The notes under the pieces: generated by a model
Told to the model about the DNA's origin: nothing
The model's database searches: none
What the model saw: the letters and a program-made list of their open reading frames with translations, nothing else
Made by a program: the position numbers and the translations under genes
Shown: positions 61,059-64,000 of the stretch, in pieces
Numbering within the stretch: position 1 is the stretch's first letter
Layout: every line of letters starts with the position of its first letter
Source of the DNA: Desulfobacteraceae bacterium
GTDB lineage: Bacteria; Desulfobacterota; Desulfobacteria; Desulfobacterales; Desulfosarcinaceae
DNA: 64,000 nt
NCBI GenBank assembly: GCA_013003715.1
Contig: JABDIN010000078.1
Coordinates: forward strand, 1-64,000
Reading direction: 5' to 3'

Positions 61059-62708
61059 TCAAACAAACAACCAGACACTCTCCAGGTTGAGGCTTGAGTC
61101 CGGAACGATTTCAAATCCCTGAAGCCGATGGGTTGCGTATCCGTATGCATTTTTCCAGAACGCTATCCCCACAGGACCCCGCCGCTGCATGATATCTTCG
61201 AGTCTGCACAGACGTTCCCGACGATCGGTTGTTTCCAGCATTGCATCCGCCATGGCAAGTGTTTCCGTGAAATCGCCATCCACCCAACGGCTATGGTTTC
61301 CCGGTGCGGGCATGTCCCCGATGGTGGTGCCATAGGCCAGATTCATGGCGGTGGTCACCCCCGGCAAATGAGGGAATTCTTCAATTTCCAAGTCCAGCAA
61401 TCCGGTATTGTAAGCAGCCTCGGCCTGATCGGCCACATGGATTTGGATACGAAAATCAGCTATAGCGGCATCCTGGGCAAGAATTTCAGCATATCGTTTT
61501 GCTGCATGCTGATCTGTTTTCAGGTGGAGATGGGTATCCAGTCCCTTATCAAACCCGGCCATGGACAATAATGCACGTGCTCTTTCCGGTTGGTAATTAG
61601 GTGTGGGCCGGTAACAGTATTCGGGATACACGGAACTGATGTGGCTGTCCTGGCCGAGAGTGCCTTCATTGAAACAGGTTTCTGCGAGGATTTTTTGCCG
61701 GTGCTGGCACAATTTAAGTGCCAACCGCACGCGATTGTCTCGCCATGGGGCCCGATCGGCGATCATGCGCAGAAGACAGGTGCCGGCGGACGCAACTGAA
61801 TAGGTTTGAACCTGTGGATCCGCCTTCAGATCCGGGAATAGATGCTCCAGGGACGTGTCACCCGGATTTACAAGGTCCACGGCCCCGGATGTCAACGCCT
61901 CGACCTTATCAGTACCGGTCAGGCCCATATCGACGAATTCAACCTGATCCAGATAGGGCAGGGGGCGTTGATCTTTCCCGATCTGCCAATATTCTGTCCG
62001 TCGTTTCACAACACATCGTTCGCCGCTTCGAAAATACGCCAACCGGTAGGGGCCGGTGCCGTGGGGATTTTTAAGAAAATCCCCCTCAAATGTCCGGTGG
62101 TTCAGAATGACGGCCGATGGCAGGGCTGTATATGCAACCACATCGGCATGCGGGCGTTTCAAATGCAGACGAACCTGGTGTGCGTCTACTTTTTCAATAC
62201 CGTCGACGGACAAATATGGCTCGAACAATTGCCGAAGGGGGGCATCAAAAGGCAGGGCGAGCCAATGCTTGAGGGTAAAAACCACATCCTCCGAGGTCAG
62301 CGGGTCACCATTGTTAAACCAAATATTTTTCCGCAGTGTCAATGTCCAGCGCCGTCCCAGGTTGTCCCTTTTCCAGTTTTCGAGCAGCCATGGACGGACT
62401 GTATTTGATGCATCAAGACGCGTCAGGCCCTCGGCTATCTGTCGGATTTGATTGGCCACCGCCGGATCCGTATTTGCCGCGGGATCTTTCCATGTGGTGA
62501 CCGGGGAAGCGATGCGCAATATCCCGCCACGACGAAACTCGGCGGCCGAAACTCGGGTGGGAGACAATGCGTCCACGATTGGCAGTGCGGCCATGGTGGT
62601 GACACCCAACACCGTTTGCCGAAGAAAGGATCTCCGGTTGATGGTCCGCGTTGTTGAAAAATTATTTTCGGCTGACAACTCAATTGTTGCCGGGGCTCTG
62701 TCTTTCAT
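61059..62708 (-). CDS. Tat-exported family 5 extracellular solute-binding protein
   Basis: The protein has 549 residues. The N-terminus carries a twin-arginine motif (NRRSFLRQ) followed by a hydrophobic h-region (VTTMAALPIVDAL), so export is by Tat. The mature part is a peptide/nickel-type binding protein (SBP_bac_5: LLENWKRDNLGRRWTLTLRKNIWFNNGDPLTSEDVVFTLKHW). It would bind peptides, nickel chelates or haem-like ligands in the periplasm. No permease or ATPase gene is adjacent, so it either uses a transporter elsewhere or senses. ATG 62708 follows GGAGGAATAG. Confidence 0.88.
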   Translation of the reverse strand: MKDRAPATIELSAENNFSTTRTINRRSFLRQTVLGVTTMAALPIVDALSPTRVSAAEFRRGGILRIASPVTTWKDPAANTDPAVANQIRQIAEGLTRLDASNTVRPWLLENWKRDNLGRRWTLTLRKNIWFNNGDPLTSEDVVFTLKHWLALPFDAPLRQLFEPYLSVDGIEKVDAHQVRLHLKRPHADVVAYTALPSAVILNHRTFEGDFLKNPHGTGPYRLAYFRSGERCVVKRRTEYWQIGKDQRPLPYLDQVEFVDMGLTGTDKVEALTSGAVDLVNPGDTSLEHLFPDLKADPQVQTYSVASAGTCLLRMIADRAPWRDNRVRLALKLCQHRQKILAETCFNEGTLGQDSHISSVYPEYCYRPTPNYQPERARALLSMAGFDKGLDTHLHLKTDQHAAKRYAEILAQDAAIADFRIQIHVADQAEAAYNTGLLDLEIEEFPHLPGVTTAMNLAYGTTIGDMPAPGNHSRWVDGDFTETLAMADAMLETTDRRERLCRLEDIMQRRGPVGIAFWKNAYGYATHRLQGFEIVPDSSLNLESVWLFV

Positions 62709-62856
62709 CTATTCCTCCGAATTGGCAAACCCGTAATCGTCTGTTATCACATCGGTGTTAGATCAACCACAGGGAGGTGTCAAGAACTGGTTATGGTTTA
62801 CAAGGGCTTTTTTGTCCGTCATGACCCATTTTTAAAGAAACCGGCGTGCGGTGTCG

Positions 62857-64000
62857 TCAACATGCATGGCCATCCAGATATCTTCTCAAACTTCGGGCCG
62901 TATGGGATTTGTCCACCCGCTCCAACAGCTCATCCGGTGAACCTGCTGCAACCACCCCTCCCCCTTCATCTCCGCCCTCCGGTCCCAGATCTATAATATA
63001 ATCAGCGGCGCTGACCACATCCAGGTTATGCTCAATGACGGCCACGGTATGCCCATGCCGCACCAGGGTCTGGAGCACATCAATAAGCCGGCTAACATCT
63101 GCCGGGTGCAGTCCGGTGGTGGGCTCATCCAGAATATAAAAGTCGTTGCCGTTAAGGGATGATGCCAGTTGCCGGGCCAGCTTGATGCGTTGGGCCTCAC
63201 CACCTGACAATGTGGGGCTTGGCTGACCCAATTGCAGGTAGCCGAGGCCGATATCACATACAAATTGAAGCGTACGCCTGATCCGTGGTATAGCCGAAAA
63301 AAAACGAAGCGCTTCCGCAAATGTCATCGAAAGGACATCGGCCATGGATTTACCTTTATATTTAATGATCAAGGTATCTGAATTGAAGCGTTGCCCCCGG
63401 CAGACATCACAGGACACATAAACATCCGGTAAGAAACTCATTTCAATTTTAGGCCGTCCCTGGCCATTACATGCCGCACACCGCCCGTCAGCCACATTGA
63501 AACTGAACCGCCCGGCACCGTACCCGGCAGCACGTGCCGCCGGTGTTTGTGCGAACAGCTCCCGAATCAAGGTCAAACATCCCACATAGGATGCAGGAAC
63601 GGATCGGGGGGTTTTACCAATGGGACTGTGGTCCACCTCTATGACCCTTTGTATATTTTCCCAACCCCGTATATCCCCGACACCATCGGGCAGGGACTTC
63701 TTTCGGTTCAACAACACCTCGAGACCATTGAGTACTGCTTGCCGCAGCAATGAGGATTTTCCCGATCCCGAGACACCGGTGACGCTTATCAGGCAATTCA
63801 GCGGGAAATCGACGGTAATGCTTTTCAAATTGTTGATACAAACCTCCGCCACGGTCATTTTCTGTTTGGTCCGAATCTGCCGCCTCATGGATGTTATATC
63901 GTGTGGCCGCCCGTCTAAAAATGCACCGGTAATGGATTCCGGATTAAGCGTCAATGCTTCACGGCTGCCGATCCCCACGATTTGGCCCCCGGCATTCCCC
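62857..64000 (-). CDS. uvrA: Excinuclease ABC subunit A, C-terminal part; cut by window edge
   Basis: About 380 residues of the C-terminal half are visible, with the N-terminal part to the right of the window. Landmarks are GVSGSGKSSLLRQA (second Walker A), the zinc finger CAACNGQGRPKIEMSFLPDVY with CDVCRGQRFN, LSGGEAQRIKLARQL (signature) and YILDEPTTGLHPAD (Walker B). It is the damage-recognition ATPase of nucleotide excision repair. The reading frame continues beyond base 64000 without a start. There is no companion uvrB in the window. Confidence 0.93.
   Translation of the reverse strand, partial: GNAGGQIVGIGSREALTLNPESITGAFLDGRPHDITSMRRQIRTKQKMTVAEVCINNLKSITVDFPLNCLISVTGVSGSGKSSLLRQAVLNGLEVLLNRKKSLPDGVGDIRGWENIQRVIEVDHSPIGKTPRSVPASYVGCLTLIRELFAQTPAARAAGYGAGRFSFNVADGRCAACNGQGRPKIEMSFLPDVYVSCDVCRGQRFNSDTLIIKYKGKSMADVLSMTFAEALRFFSAIPRIRRTLQFVCDIGLGYLQLGQPSPTLSGGEAQRIKLARQLASSLNGNDFYILDEPTTGLHPADVSRLIDVLQTLVRHGHTVAVIEHNLDVVSAADYIIDLGPEGGDEGGGVVAAGSPDELLERVDKSHTARSLRRYLDGHAC

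Overview
The window looks like a chromosomal segment of a strictly or facultatively anaerobic Desulfobacterota bacterium, most likely a sulfate reducer of the Desulfobacterales. This is an inference from content: a ~218-residue siroheme sulfite reductase, two octahaem c-type cytochromes with a b/c partner set, a cytochrome c', a DUF362 ferredoxin, and a small Cys-cluster protein. There are no rRNA, tRNA or CRISPR loci and no recognisable prophage or IS element. Two genes are cut by the window edges: a giant surface protein on the left and uvrA on the right.

Region 1-7739 (all minus strand) is the most unusual part. It is a tight five-gene unit read right to left: a GAF-GAF membrane-fusion (HlyD-like) adaptor; a PqqD-like/M50 metalloprotease/barrel-sandwich fusion; a shortened SecA-like ATPase; a second periplasmic adaptor with a signal peptide; and the start of a large protein with an LE(P/Q)R-XLL-like N-terminal motif, a DUF4347 domain and a cadherin-like tandem repeat. 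No classical type I ABC exporter is present. The arrangement suggests a dedicated export and processing route for the giant surface protein.

Region 8252-13236 holds a lipoprotein, hisC, a serine hydrolase, the small sulfite reductase and a ParA/fibronectin-like pair. Region 13719-16523 is a cytochrome b / trihaem c / octahaem c operon. It is followed by an ABC-F ATPase, a hybrid histidine kinase, two tandem dynamin-like GTPases, a Cys-rich mini-protein and HtpX (to 26645).

Region 26920-34596 contains a five-repeat S1 protein, thioredoxin reductase, cytochrome c' and cytochrome b561, an SLC13-type transporter, a DUF362 ferredoxin and a YkgJ-like protein. Region 34684-38336 is one operon: an isoprenoid-synthase-like protein, an FtsX-type permease, its ATPase, and a beta-barrel outer-membrane protein.

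Region 38417-49755 has a zinc-ribbon/HEAT protein, an unrecognised 756-residue protein bracketed by dispersed repeats, a Dus, FabH, a receiver-receiver-PPDK_N fusion, glutamate dehydrogenase and a histone-H1-like protein. A bidirectional terminator separates the last two. Region 50425-64000 carries small membrane and signalling proteins, an LEA2 lipoprotein, an enolase-superfamily enzyme, an acidic Asp/Asn-tailed protein, methionine aminopeptidase with a SEC-C motif, a duplicated Cys-module protein, a degenerate PAS kinase, an HAO-like octahaem cytochrome beside a PAS-LuxR regulator, a Tat-exported solute-binding protein and UvrA.

A degenerate dispersed repeat family (13.48-13.60, 39.28-39.40 and 41.87-42.08 kb) sits in the intergenic spaces.
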